Positions 47,044-55,462 of a stretch of 64,000 bases of DNA are shown here, piece by piece (position 1 is the first letter of the stretch; every line of letters starts with the position of its first letter). Position numbers and translations under genes: made by a program. The DNA is from Heyndrickxia shackletonii (GTDB taxonomy: Bacteria > Bacillota > Bacilli > Bacillales > Bacillaceae_C). The stretch covers positions 2,862,523-2,926,522 of the forward strand of contig NZ_LJJC01000004.1 in assembly GCF_001420715.1 (NCBI RefSeq). Reading direction: 5' to 3'. Below the pieces are notes generated by a model. It worked only from the letters and a program-made list of their open reading frames with translations. It did not search any database and was not told the origin of the DNA.

Positions 47044-47086
47044 AAAGAATGCCCGCAGCGTTTTCGAAACGCTATGGGCATTCTTT
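47044..47086. terminator. Strong bidirectional terminator between methyltransferase gene and selB
   Basis: An 11-bp outer stem AAAGAATGCCC / GGGCATTCTTT encloses a 7-bp inner stem AGCGTTT / AAACGCT. It starts at the methyltransferase stop and lies 13 bp from the selB stop, so it can serve both convergent genes. Confidence 0.92.
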
Positions 47087-47098
47087 AATACTATCCTA

Positions 47099-48982
47099 TT
47101 AATGTTTTGTCCACATTCTCCCGCCATCTTTTCTGCACGTTAATTTCTCTCTATCCATCGCTTCTAAAAACGGAACCAAATATTTTCTTGAAAAACCAAG
47201 AATCGCTTTTGCTTCTTGCATGTCAAAAATAGCATTTGTTTTGGTCTTGAGTTCATTTACATAATATTGAAAGACATCCTTTTGCCAGTAAAGGGCTGGG
47301 GTCAATGGAACAATACTTCCTTCGTCCATTAAAAATTTAATAACTTCTTGCGCCTTATTACTCTCAATGCCTGATTTCTCTATGTATGTTATAAAGTTAT
47401 CTACTTTCCAATTATCATTTTTAAGCGAGGCCACTAAAGATGACATCGGTTTTATCCATTTCTCAGGGAGATGCGGATGAAAATCCTTTTTGAATACGTA
47501 AGGTCCCTCTTGTTCCCATTTGCCTTGTTCGAGACCCTTCTTTAAGCAGTACTCTATTAAGTGTTCGGGATATTGCCTTTGTATACTTTGAAATAATTCC
47601 GCTTTTCTTAATCCTGTTTGTAATGGATTCAGATGATGAAAATCAATTATGTTACGTTCCATTTCATTGACCATTTCGTTTAATATTTTTCTATGTGTTA
47701 CGAAATCATTATAGACGATCCATTCCTGATGCTGAATTTCTTTTTCAAGCTCCTCCTGAGAAATAGACAAATTAGATAAAATGAGCTTTTTTTCCAGCGC
47801 TTTTGCTTCCTCTAGAAAAGAGAATAATCTGTCCGAAAAGCTACCGGACTTTTTCTTTTGTAAAAGAGTAATCGTATCCCGGCCAAATTTATACCTTTTC
47901 CCATTCGGATCAATAATCCATCCGCCGCCTATTGTTTCGAACGGAGATGGTCTTCTAATAATAAAGCGATCCCCTCGCTTTGCCACAATAGGAGAATCTA
48001 ATCTTAATTGACATAATATATCTTCTTTTTCCATCGTAACTTCATTACGATCAAAGAAAACAATTTTCCCCATTACCTCAGTAGTGCCAATATAGCATTT
48101 AATAGGCATACGCTGTTTAACTGTATATTTTAAGTTACTTCCTAAACTTAAATTAACATCAATTGTATCGGATGTTATGTATGAATTAGAGCTAACTAGT
48201 GTATCTCCTCTTTTCATTTGATGTAATGGAATACCTGTTATGTTTAATGCCGTTCTTTGTCCAGCATACGCAGTGTCCACTTGTTCATGATGTACCTGAA
48301 TTTGTCTAACCTTCACATCGAGTTGGTTAGGAAGACTTATTAACTTGTCTCCTTCTTTTACAGATCCCTCATAAATAGTTCCCCTCACAACAGTTCCTTG
48401 ACCTTTTACCGTGAATACTTGATCGATTGGAAAACGAAAGGTATCATATATATGCCTTTCAGGCTGCAAAAGCAACGTTTCTACAATAGAAGATTTCAAC
48501 ATATCACAACCTTCCCCTGTTACGCTGCTAACTGGGAAAATTGGTACCCCTTCAAACATTGTACCGTTCAAGCCTGCCTGAATATCCTCAACAGCCATTT
48601 TTAATACTTCTTCATCAACCTTATCTATCTTGTTAAGGACAATGCATCCATGTTCAATATTAAGAAAGGAAAGTATTTCTGCATGCTCCAAAGTTTGTGG
48701 CATAACTCCTTCATCCGCTGCAATAACAAGAACAACATAATCAATTCCTGCTACACCAGCAATCATCTGACGAATAAATCGTTCATGACCTGGCACATCA
48801 ATGATGGAGATCTGAATCCTATCATCATCATAAAGAGGAGCAAAACCAGGCTCAATCGAAATTTGCCGTTCCTTTTCTTCTTTCAATCGATCTGTATCAA
48901 CATTTGTTAAAGCTTTTGTCAATGCAGTCTTTCCGTGATCGATGTGGCCTGCCATTCCTACAGTAAAATACCTTTTTTTCAT
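47099..48982 (-). CDS. selB: Selenocysteine-specific translation elongation factor
   Basis: A 627-residue GTPase that delivers Sec-tRNA to UGA codons followed by a SECIS hairpin. GTP-binding motifs are GHIDHGKTALTKAL (residues 12-25), DVPGHERFI and NKIDKVD. The switch region is shortened (RLKEEKERQISIEPGFAPL), as in SelB rather than EF-Tu. EF-Tu-like beta domains follow, then winged-helix repeats to the C-terminus (e.g. AKAILGFSRKYLVPFLEAMDRE), which bind mRNA. It looks intact. A tRNA-Sec gene lies 3.1 kb to the right; selA and selD are not in the window. Confidence 0.95.
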   Translation of the reverse strand: MKKRYFTVGMAGHIDHGKTALTKALTNVDTDRLKEEKERQISIEPGFAPLYDDDRIQISIIDVPGHERFIRQMIAGVAGIDYVVLVIAADEGVMPQTLEHAEILSFLNIEHGCIVLNKIDKVDEEVLKMAVEDIQAGLNGTMFEGVPIFPVSSVTGEGCDMLKSSIVETLLLQPERHIYDTFRFPIDQVFTVKGQGTVVRGTIYEGSVKEGDKLISLPNQLDVKVRQIQVHHEQVDTAYAGQRTALNITGIPLHQMKRGDTLVSSNSYITSDTIDVNLSLGSNLKYTVKQRMPIKCYIGTTEVMGKIVFFDRNEVTMEKEDILCQLRLDSPIVAKRGDRFIIRRPSPFETIGGGWIIDPNGKRYKFGRDTITLLQKKKSGSFSDRLFSFLEEAKALEKKLILSNLSISQEELEKEIQHQEWIVYNDFVTHRKILNEMVNEMERNIIDFHHLNPLQTGLRKAELFQSIQRQYPEHLIEYCLKKGLEQGKWEQEGPYVFKKDFHPHLPEKWIKPMSSLVASLKNDNWKVDNFITYIEKSGIESNKAQEVIKFLMDEGSIVPLTPALYWQKDVFQYYVNELKTKTNAIFDMQEAKAILGFSRKYLVPFLEAMDREKLTCRKDGGRMWTKH

Positions 48983-49000
48983 ATACTCACCTGCTAAAAA

Positions 49001-49195
49001 TTATCCGTTTTTACTTTTATGAAACCATTTTCTAGCAAAGACAACATTCATGGAGATTGCTGCAGCAAAAATTAACAGAAAGAAAATCCCAATCCATAGA
49101 TAATGAAGGTAAAAACATACAATTGCAAAACAGAGAATTGCTAACGTTATAATGCACCCAAAAAACAGGGTTGCAACATAATACGTTTTTTCCAA
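49001..49195 (-). CDS. 64-residue two-span membrane protein, hypothetical
   Basis: Two hydrophobic helices (about residues 5-30 and 33-52) with a basic C-terminal tail (ARKWFHKSKNG). It lies 18 bp upstream of selB on the same strand and is probably cotranscribed. No link to selenium metabolism can be shown. Its ATG at 49195 lacks a clear ribosome binding site, so the start is uncertain. Confidence 0.5.
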   Translation of the reverse strand: MEKTYYVATLFFGCIITLAILCFAIVCFYLHYLWIGIFFLLIFAAAISMNVVFARKWFHKSKNG

Positions 49196-49623
49196 GAAAA
49201 AACACCGCCAATTATAAATAAATTAATATAGTAAAGCTTTATTCAAATTATACTTAAAAACGTGTAATTGAGCCAGTTTGTCATAAAAACATGTCAGTGG
49301 TATTAATATCGATAACCTTTACATGCATCATTTATAAAAATGTTTTTATTAATCTTATATCAATACGGAAATTACAACAGCTTTTTCTCCATATAAAAGT
49401 TAATTCATTTTTTTCATAGATTTATAAGTTATAAGCCGTTAGATTCCAGCGGAAATATAAAAAAAAGAGGAATTAACCCATCGCTTGTCTTACCATAGTT
49501 ACATATAAATAACGTACACAATAACTACAGAGATAGAAGTAATGGATGGACAAATTCTATACATTAATATAATTCCTTAGGAGGATTTCCGATTAAAGGT
49601 GATTATATGAAAGGAGTAATAAA
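49196..49623. other. 428-bp intergenic region, nothing firm
   Basis: AT-rich divergent gap between the 64-residue protein gene and the ArsB-like gene. No RNA gene, repeat or arsR-type regulator gene is seen. Two purine-rich ribosome-binding-like runs (AGGAGG near 49579 and AAAGGAG near 49611) precede the ArsB-like ATG; only the second is well placed. Confidence 0.5.
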
Positions 49624-50967
49624 ATGTCTTCAATTATGGTTTGGATGACCATATTAGCTTTTATCGGTACCGTCATCTTAATACTATGGAGGCCTAAAGG
49701 AATTAATGAAGCTGTTCCAGCAATGGCAGGTGCTCTTCTAGTGATACTTAGCGGTAGTGTATCGATATCCGATCTCGGTACCATAACAGAAACCATAAGT
49801 GGTGCAGCCATAACCATTATGGCAACAATCGTTATGGCAATTGTATTAGAAAGCTTCGGCTTCTTTCATTGGATGGCCGAAAAGTTAGCAGAGAAAGCAA
49901 GAGGGTCAGGAATTCGGTTATTTTGGTATGTAAATCTCCTATGTTTTTTAATGACACTCTTTTTTAATAACGATGGAAGTATTTTAATTACAACACCTAT
50001 TTTAGTTATGCTTTTAAATAATATGGGATTAAAAAATCATCAGAAAATACCCTATTTGCTTTCAGGAGGTCTTATTGCAACTGCATCCAGTGCCCCCATC
50101 GGGGTAAGTAATATCGTAAATTTAATCGCATTAAAAATAGTGAATATGACGTTATACATGCATACAGCAATGATGTTTATTCCTGCCACGCTCGGATTGC
50201 TTTTTCTCGTTGTCCTACTGTTTTTCAGGTTTCATAAAGATATTCCAAAAACAGTACCAACAAGAGTATCAGGCCTTTCTAATCCAGCTTATCACCCACT
50301 TAAAGCCCCGATTGAAACAGACAATGATAAGAAACAGACCCGTTTTATGAGAAATGTTCTCCTCTTCGTTTTAGCTGTACGTTTGAGTTTATTTGCTGCA
50401 TCCTATTTTTCCATTCCTGTTTCCGTGATGGCTGTCTTCGGATCATTAGTTTTGTTGAGCTGGAGATGGATTTATTTAAAAGTACCACCTATTGATATGC
50501 TGAAAAAGACTCCATGGTATATTCTCGTGTTTGCTTTCGGTATGTATGTGATTATATATGGGTTGCACAATATTGGGTTGACTGAATGGCTTATTCATTT
50601 TATGCACCCTATTGTTTCAGGAAGCTTACTCCATGCAAGTGTTATGATGGGGCTGCTACTTACCGTTTTATCTAATATTTTTAATAATCACCCTGCTCTG
50701 ATGGTTGGAACGCTCACTTTAACAAATATGAATCTAGATCCCCTTTCCCTTAAAATCTCGTATTTGGCAAATGTTATCGGAAGTGATATCGGTTCATTGC
50801 TTTTACCGATGGGAACACTAGCAACACTTATGTGGATGCACATTCTTAAAAAAGGGAAAGTTAGAATCACATGGAAACAATATGTAAAAATCACCATTAC
50901 CGTTATTCCACCTACATTGATATTTACCTTATTCATCCTCTATTATTGGGTTTCATGGTTATTTTAA
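49624..50967 (+). CDS. ArsB-like anion efflux membrane protein (YdfA-like)
   Basis: A 447-residue transporter of the ArsB/SLC13-like superfamily with about 11-12 spans. FFNNDGSILITTPILVMLL and LSNIFNNHPALMVG are the paired family motifs that form the substrate site, and SGGLIATASSAPIGVSNIVN lies between them. It may export arsenite or another anion; there is no arsR or arsC nearby, so the substrate is uncertain. AAAGGAG precedes the ATG. Confidence 0.83.
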   Translation: MSSIMVWMTILAFIGTVILILWRPKGINEAVPAMAGALLVILSGSVSISDLGTITETISGAAITIMATIVMAIVLESFGFFHWMAEKLAEKARGSGIRLFWYVNLLCFLMTLFFNNDGSILITTPILVMLLNNMGLKNHQKIPYLLSGGLIATASSAPIGVSNIVNLIALKIVNMTLYMHTAMMFIPATLGLLFLVVLLFFRFHKDIPKTVPTRVSGLSNPAYHPLKAPIETDNDKKQTRFMRNVLLFVLAVRLSLFAASYFSIPVSVMAVFGSLVLLSWRWIYLKVPPIDMLKKTPWYILVFAFGMYVIIYGLHNIGLTEWLIHFMHPIVSGSLLHASVMMGLLLTVLSNIFNNHPALMVGTLTLTNMNLDPLSLKISYLANVIGSDIGSLLLPMGTLATLMWMHILKKGKVRITWKQYVKITITVIPPTLIFTLFILYYWVSWLF

Positions 50968-51070
50968 TCCGAAAAAGAAACGGTATTTTGGGATATCCAA
51001 TAAATATAAGATCTTGTATGTACCTTAAATTTTGAAAAGTTGCATCGTTGGTTTTTAACCAAAAAAAAAT

Positions 51071-51089
51071 CCTAATGAAGATCATTAGG
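51071..51089 (-). terminator. Orphan minus-strand terminator-like hairpin
   Basis: CCTAATGA / TCATTAGG with a 3-nt loop, followed on the minus strand by nine T. No minus-strand gene is present immediately upstream of it, so what it terminates is unknown. Confidence 0.55.
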
Positions 51090-51108
51090 GGAAAATTGTG
51101 CACTATTT

Positions 51109-51151
51109 AAACTGATTCGTCGGAGGATGTGATCAGTTTTTTATTTTATTT
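51109..51151 (+). terminator. Terminator after the ArsB-like gene
   Basis: AAACTGAT / ATCAGTTT with a 15-nt loop and a following T-rich tract (TTTTATTTTATTTT) on the plus strand, about 140 bp after the transporter stop. The rest of the 385-bp gap shows no gene. Confidence 0.65.
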
Positions 51152-51352
51152 TGAGACATTTATACATTAGATATTTTCAATGAAAACACAAACGAATTTT
51201 CTAAAACTTTATATAACTATGTCATTTTTTTCTTTTTATGAACAATGAGTTTAAAATTCGGCTAACTGGAAACATTATAAGATGCATTATACTAAAATGA
51301 TAATGACTGCATACATTAATATTTATATAGAAAAACTAGGAGGTCCAAGACA

Positions 51353-51775
51353 ATGAAGACCAGGATAGATTGGAAAGGTAAAATGGCATTTTCGAGTATA
51401 ACACCATCCGGTCATGAAATAAAAATGGATGCTGCAGAAGAAGACGGGGGTTCAAATAGTGGGGCAAGACCGACAGAAATACTCCTTGATGCAGTAGCAG
51501 GCTGTACAGGAATTGATATTATCTCTATTTTGACAAAAATGCGATTGAACCCTACTAATTTTTACATGGATGTGGAAGGTCAGCGGGCAAACGATCACCC
51601 CAAAAAATTTACAGAGATTCACATTCACTATGTATTAGAAGGAGACCTTCCTGAAGATAAGGTCGTTCGGGCGATCCAGCTTTCCGTAGATAAATATTGT
51701 TCAGTAGCCCATTCATTAAGCGCAACTATCCATGTAAGTTACTCCATTAATGGCATGAAAACAAAAGGCATTTAA
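51353..51775 (+). CDS. OsmC-family protein (hydroperoxide reductase-like)
   Basis: A 140-residue OsmC/Ohr-fold protein. The two conserved redox cysteines are present: one in AVAGCTGIDIISIL near residue 51 and one in VDKYCSVAHSLSAT near residue 116, with Glu in PTEILLDA. Members reduce organic hydroperoxides; this branch (YhfA-like) is less studied. CTAGGAGGTCC lies 8 nt before the ATG. It is monocistronic. Both cysteines are coded by TGT, so it is not a selenoprotein. Confidence 0.88.
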   Translation: MKTRIDWKGKMAFSSITPSGHEIKMDAAEEDGGSNSGARPTEILLDAVAGCTGIDIISILTKMRLNPTNFYMDVEGQRANDHPKKFTEIHIHYVLEGDLPEDKVVRAIQLSVDKYCSVAHSLSATIHVSYSINGMKTKGI

Positions 51776-52118
51776 ATAGTTGGGTAAGAAAAGTGATATT
51801 CATATCTATATCTGCCAGAAGGGTTATATCTTTATAGATTTATTTCCCATTACTACAAACAAGTTTCTCTAATATGCTAACGAATGGATGTTTCTGTTTT
51901 CTGAAATATCCCTTTTATCTTGCTTATTAGCGCCCTCATAGACATATCGTAACAGCCGAAACTAGGCGCTTGAGTTATAACATATGCGACTAAGTAGCTT
52001 AATTTTCAAAAATATTTCTAGGCTTCATTTCCTTGTATAAATATATCATACTTATTGTACAGGATAATCCTCTTCTCAATTCCAAGTAATCAAGCAGATA
52101 TTCTTGATATGTAAGGAA
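51776..52118. other. 343-bp intergenic region, possible degenerate repeat
   Basis: Between the OsmC-like gene and tRNA-Sec. Near 51917-51990 there are phrases (TTAGCGCCC...ACTAGGCGCTTGAG) reminiscent of the GGCGCTAGAGCTAG end of the element at 31880-32016, but similarity is weak. No coding frame with a ribosome binding site is seen. Confidence 0.35.
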
Positions 52119-52216
52119 TGGCGGGACTGCCTGGGAATCGAACCCAGCAGAGACGGCACGCGCCTCTCAGGAAGGTTTTGAAGACCTCGGCATGCACCAG
52201 CAACACAATCAGCCCC
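52119..52216 (-). tRNA. selC: tRNA-Sec (anticodon UCA)
   Basis: A 98-nt tRNA with the selenocysteine-specific features: anticodon loop CTTCAAA (anticodon TCA) closed by AGGT/ACCT, a long variable arm with a 7-bp stem (AGAGGCG / CGTCTCT), a T arm CTGGG-TTCGATT-CCCAG, and an encoded CCA end. The acceptor stem pairs seven positions (GGGGCTG with CAGTCCC) and the eighth looks mismatched (A·G). The D arm cannot be drawn cleanly by eye. It is charged with serine, converted by SelA, and delivered by SelB, whose gene is 3.1 kb away. Confidence 0.95.
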
Positions 52217-52230
52217 ATAGCACTTTTTCT

Positions 52231-52259
52231 ATTATAGTGAATTTGCCTATTATTCACAA
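52231..52259 (-). promoter_or_regulatory. Promoter of tRNA-Sec
   Basis: Minus-strand -35 TTGTGA (52254-52259) and a perfect -10 TATAAT (52231-52236) with a 17-nt spacer. The -10 ends 14 nt before the mature tRNA 5' end. Confidence 0.75.
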
Positions 52260-52286
52260 GTAAGAAGCAACCACATTGTTTTACGC

Positions 52287-52316
52287 TTGTCTGTACTAAC
52301 CCTTTTTGACTATAAT
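52287..52316 (+). promoter_or_regulatory. Promoter of the yneK-like gene
   Basis: -35 TTGTCT (52287-52292) and -10 TATAAT (52311-52316) with an 18-nt spacer, 36 bp before the ATG. It is back to back with the tRNA-Sec promoter. Confidence 0.6.
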
Positions 52317-52351
52317 GTAGAAAGATAGTAATGTTCGTGGGGGGTTCATTC

Positions 52352-52777
52352 ATGCTTCAAGGTTGGTTTTTATGGTTCATTCTTTTTTGGGTAGTCATAC
52401 TAATCTCTTTAATGGCTATTGGCGGCTTTTTTATGTTTCGAAAGTTTTTAAAAAAACTGCCAAAAGAAGATGGGAAATCTGTAATGGATTGGGAAGAGCA
52501 TTTTGTTAATACAACCAGAAATCTTTGGACAGATGATAAGAAGGAATTACTAGAAGAATTGGTTAGTCCAGTACCTGAATTATTCCGGGATGTTGCAAGA
52601 CACAAAATTGCGGGAAAAATAGGTGAGGTCGCTTTAGAGGATAAAGCAAAGTCTATTACGGTAGATCATGTTATCCGAGGTTATATTCTAGCTACTCCGA
52701 AAAGGGATCATAAATTTTTAAGAAAAAAATTAAATGAAATGCAAATAGATTTGGCTCCATATGAGCATTTATTTTAA
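52352..52777 (+). CDS. yneK: DUF2621 membrane protein (YneK-like)
   Basis: A 141-residue protein with one N-terminal membrane anchor (residues 2-28) and a cytosolic helical part (WEEHFVNTTRNLWTDDKKELLEELVSPVPE, ARHKIAGKIGEVAL). This matches the uncharacterised B. subtilis YneK family, and the neighbours agree: CcdC, CheY-like YneI and CcdA follow in the B. subtilis order, although here they are convergent. ATG at 52352 has GTGGGGGG upstream; an in-frame earlier ATG at 52331 is less well placed. Function unknown. Confidence 0.82.
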   Translation: MLQGWFLWFILFWVVILISLMAIGGFFMFRKFLKKLPKEDGKSVMDWEEHFVNTTRNLWTDDKKELLEELVSPVPELFRDVARHKIAGKIGEVALEDKAKSITVDHVIRGYILATPKRDHKFLRKKLNEMQIDLAPYEHLF

Positions 52778-52782
52778 AAAAG

Positions 52783-52820
52783 AAGAAAAGCGAGACACCA
52801 AAGTGCTTCGCTTTTTCTTT
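52783..52820. terminator. Bidirectional terminator between yneK and ccdC
   Basis: AAGAAAAGCGA pairs with TCGCTTTTTCTT around a 14-nt loop, with A and T tails, between the convergent genes. Confidence 0.82.
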
Positions 52821-52823
52821 TTA

Positions 52824-53312
52824 TTATATCCCTTTTGTCTGTATGTTCTCATCCATCCCATTTGCCAATTTGCGATATTGAAGATACATCGCAATCCTCC
52901 ATGGTAAAATCATACTGAATGCAAGTAGGAAAAACATGCCGCTTAGCTGACCTACATCTATTTCGGAGCTAAGAACCAGCTTCATGACTAAGCGAATGAC
53001 TAAAAGTCCAATTAAAATAAATGGAAATGCCTTAGAACGTTTTAAATAAATATCATTGTCACGTACTTCAAACCGAGATGTTTTTATTAATAAAGTGGAA
53101 AATACCATCCCTACAACAATAGACTCCAAAACCTCACCTAATGTCAATCGAAAAGTGGGAACGATATACATTAAGAAACCCGTACTCATAAAAAATGGAG
53201 GTAAAATGATTTTTTTTACGGAAACAGGTTTGTTTGATGCCTTAAGTCTGATAAAAATTACCATGGCTCCCATGCATAAGGCGATAATGGATGAAACGAT
53301 AATTTCTGTCAT
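52824..53312 (-). CDS. ccdC: CcdC-like membrane protein (YneJ)
   Basis: A 162-residue protein with four or five membrane spans, of the DUF1453/CcdC family. B. subtilis ccdC lies in the ccdA locus, next to the cytochrome c maturation gene ccdA, though it is not essential for maturation. Here the order ccdA, CheY-like, ccdC is kept on the minus strand, but a 320-bp gap with a palindromic repeat separates it from the CheY-like gene. Confidence 0.82.
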   Translation of the reverse strand: MTEIIVSSIIALCMGAMVIFIRLKASNKPVSVKKIILPPFFMSTGFLMYIVPTFRLTLGEVLESIVVGMVFSTLLIKTSRFEVRDNDIYLKRSKAFPFILIGLLVIRLVMKLVLSSEIDVGQLSGMFFLLAFSMILPWRIAMYLQYRKLANGMDENIQTKGI

Positions 53313-53333
53313 ATAAAATCATCCTCTTTAATA

Positions 53334-53480
53334 AGGCACTTTTCTTCACTATGTTGCTTTTGCAGACGAAAAAATTATAAACATCTTTCTTTAGGTTAAA
53401 CAACATTTCGAAAAAGATGTTCTAAAACTGAATCTGCATTAACAATTTACGAAAAGCAACCATAAATATGAAAAAAGCCT
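53334..53480. repeat. MITE-like imperfect palindromic element, copy 2
   Basis: The left end (AGGCACTTTTC...GTTGCTTTT, 53334-53361) and right end (AAAAGCAACC...AAAAAAGCCT, 53452-53480) are imperfect inverted repeats. They match the ends of the 16223-16385 element, including GTTGCTTTT and ACGAAAAGCAAC. The middle is diverged and AT-rich. It lies in the ccdC–CheY-like gap. Confidence 0.55.
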
Positions 53481-53603
53481 ATTATTTATGTTATTTTTAT
53501 ATAATATTATATACTAAATTGGTGTCAAGTATTAAGTTCACTCTCTTATTATAACGAATTTTGTTCAGAACACAAATACCCAAATCATGAACGATATATG
53601 AAA

Positions 53604-53633
53604 AAAACCATCCGACTTATTTATCGAATGGTT
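53604..53633 (-). terminator. Terminator after the CheY-like gene
   Basis: ACCATCCGA / TCGAATGGT stem with a minus-strand run of seven T, beginning right at the stop codon. Confidence 0.78.
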
Positions 53634-53990
53634 CTACAGTACTCTGCTGATCGCAGCATTCACTCTGCTTTCATCAAACGGTTTTACAATATAGTCTTTG
53701 GCACCTGCCTCTATCGCACTTAAGACCATTTGCTGTTGCCCCATAGAGGAACACATAATAATCTTGGCATCAGGAAATTCACCTATTATTTGTTTCACTG
53801 CTTCAATTCCAGTCATTTCTGGCATAGTAATATCCATTGTTACTACATCTGGCTTCAGTGATCGGTATAGTTCTGTTGCTTGCCGTCCATTTTCTGCCTC
53901 TCCAATCACTTCATGATTTCCTTGTTTCAGCATATTCGTTAATGTTACTCTCATAAATTTTGCATCATCTACTACTAACACTTTTGCCAA
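53634..53990 (-). CDS. yneI: Single-domain CheY-like response regulator (YneI)
   Basis: A 118-residue receiver domain with no output domain. The phosphorylation site is Asp in VVTMDITMPEMTG, with the acidic pair VVDDAKF, Thr/Ser in IIMCSSMG and Lys in YIVKPFDES. In B. subtilis the same gene follows ccdA; its partner kinase is not known. The start is a TTG at 53990 with GAGGGGG upstream, giving the family-typical start AKVLVVDDAKFMR. Confidence 0.88.
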   Translation of the reverse strand: MAKVLVVDDAKFMRVTLTNMLKQGNHEVIGEAENGRQATELYRSLKPDVVTMDITMPEMTGIEAVKQIIGEFPDAKIIMCSSMGQQQMVLSAIEAGAKDYIVKPFDESRVNAAISRVL

Positions 53991-54144
53991 AGATGCTTCC
54001 CCCTCACCCAACACACAATATTACCGAAAGATTCATACTATTATTACATTAACTATATCAAATAACTTCCATTTCATGCAATATAATTGTGAGAAAGTAC
54101 TATTTACCTAAAAGCTTCATTATCCGAAAATGAATAAAACCACT

Positions 54145-54858
54145 TTAGAAACCTTGAAACCCTCCGAATAATAAGCTCATATAGCTGGTTATGATGGTCA
54201 TCCAATTAAAGAAAAGGAATACTCCCATAATAATCATTATTGCTCCGCCAACTTTTACAATTTTTGCACTGTGTCTACGTATCCATTGCAGTTTTCCAAT
54301 AAAAAAGGAAAGAACGAAAAATGGGATGGCAAATCCTAAGACATAGGCAACCATATAGATTACTGCGGACCCGGGATTCGAAACAGTTAAAGAAAAAAGT
54401 GCTACTAGAATTGGGCCTGTACAAGGAGTCCATCCAGCTGCAAAAGCAATACCAATCAAAATGGAGCCGACAAAGCCTAAAGGGCGGCTTTTAAAATGAT
54501 ATTTATGCTCCTTCATCATAAATTTCGGGTTCAAAAAACCTATAACAACTAATCCAAAAAAGACAATGAGGATTGCACCAATCTGTCTAATCAGATTCTT
54601 ATAATCGCGAAAAAGATGTCCAATAAATGAACCGCTGTACCCTAAAGCAATAAATACAATAGAAAAACCTAATATAAAGCATAGGGTATGAAGCATACTT
54701 CTCTTTTGTAGCATGGCATTTTCCGTTTTAAGTTCATTAACGGACATTCCAGTTATGTAAGAAATAAATGCCGGATAGAGTGGCAAACAACAAGGCGAAA
54801 TAAAACTTAGAAAACCAGCTCCAAGAGCTAGAAAAAAATTTAAATCCACATTAGACAT
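54145..54858 (-). CDS. ccdA: Cytochrome c biogenesis protein CcdA
   Basis: A 237-residue membrane thiol-disulfide reductase with six spans. The two catalytic cysteines are in [13 protein letters not shown] (residues 20-23) and [16 protein letters not shown] near residue 140. It passes electrons from cytosolic thioredoxin to the outside, needed for cytochrome c maturation and, in bacilli, for sporulation through StoA. It precedes the CheY-like and ccdC genes as in B. subtilis. Confidence 0.92.
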   Translation of the reverse strand: MSNVDLNFFLALGAGFLSFISPCCLPLYPAFISYITGMSVNELKTENAMLQKRSMLHTLCFILGFSIVFIALGYSGSFIGHLFRDYKNLIRQIGAILIVFFGLVVIGFLNPKFMMKEHKYHFKSRPLGFVGSILIGIAFAAGWTPCTGPILVALFSLTVSNPGSAVIYMVAYVLGFAIPFFVLSFFIGKLQWIRRHSAKIVKVGGAIMIIMGVFLFFNWMTIITSYMSLLFGGFQGF

Positions 54859-55152
54859 ATATCACAACTCCTGCTAATTATCTGACTTTGTCAGTAAAAG
54901 ATCAAATACACAATCTCCTTGGTTATCGTTGTACGGAATTCGTAAAATCAACGATTCCTCTTATATTTTACCAAATTTATGCTAAATAAATGAATAGGTA
55001 ACATGTGACGTTTTTATGGCACTCCGCTTTTTTTACAATTAGGAAAAAGAACTTCTTTTTGAAAAAGTGTAAAAGAATGGTTATACTATTAATAATCTAT
55101 TATTTTTTCAAAATGTTTATATTGTCACTCTATTAATGAAAGGAACACAGCC

Positions 55153-55347
55153 GTGTCAAAAGATCAACTTTCCATCCTAATAGAAAAAAAACGAGCTGAA
55201 TTAATAGAAATGGTTATGATTGAGGGACTGCACTCTCCAAATACAATTCTTTATAGTCAAGAATTGGATCAATTACTGAATCAATATAACGAAATTTACA
55301 TTGTTAAAAGGACATCTTCCTCTCTTGTTACAAATAAAAGTTCATAA
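55153..55347 (+). CDS. Spo0E-like aspartyl-phosphate phosphatase
   Basis: A 64-residue helical hairpin with the Spo0E-family motif SQELDQLLNQY (residues 36-46) after a first helix IEKKRAELIEMV. These proteins dephosphorylate Spo0A-P and delay sporulation. GAAAGGAAC lies before an initiating GTG at or near 55153. A strong terminator follows. It is the clearest sign that this is a spore-former. Confidence 0.88.
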   Translation: MSKDQLSILIEKKRAELIEMVMIEGLHSPNTILYSQELDQLLNQYNEIYIVKRTSSSLVTNKSS

Positions 55348-55360
55348 TCTAGTACTGAAT

Positions 55361-55395
55361 AAAAAAACGAGTGATAGCAACCACTCGTTTTTTTT
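55361..55395. terminator. Terminator after the spo0E-like gene
   Basis: ACGAGTG / CACTCGT stem with seven A before and eight T after; it can act in both directions and also lies downstream of the minus-strand exporter genes. Confidence 0.88.
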
Positions 55396-55462
55396 AAAAG
55401 TATATGTTTACTACTGTAAATTTATTTAACAAATTAATCTCTGTCTTGCTTCTACGCTTTTC

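Noticed and set aside
49610-49652. Short frame MKGVIKCLQLWFG overlapping the ArsB-like start
   Set aside because: Its ATG lies only because of the ribosome-binding region of the transporter and there is no hairpin suggesting a leader-peptide role.
51353-51775. OsmC-like protein as a selenoprotein beside selB and tRNA-Sec
   Set aside because: Both active-site positions are ordinary TGT cysteine codons and there is no in-frame TGA.
52090-52353. 87-residue minus-strand reading frame
   Set aside because: It runs straight through the tRNA-Sec gene and its promoter.
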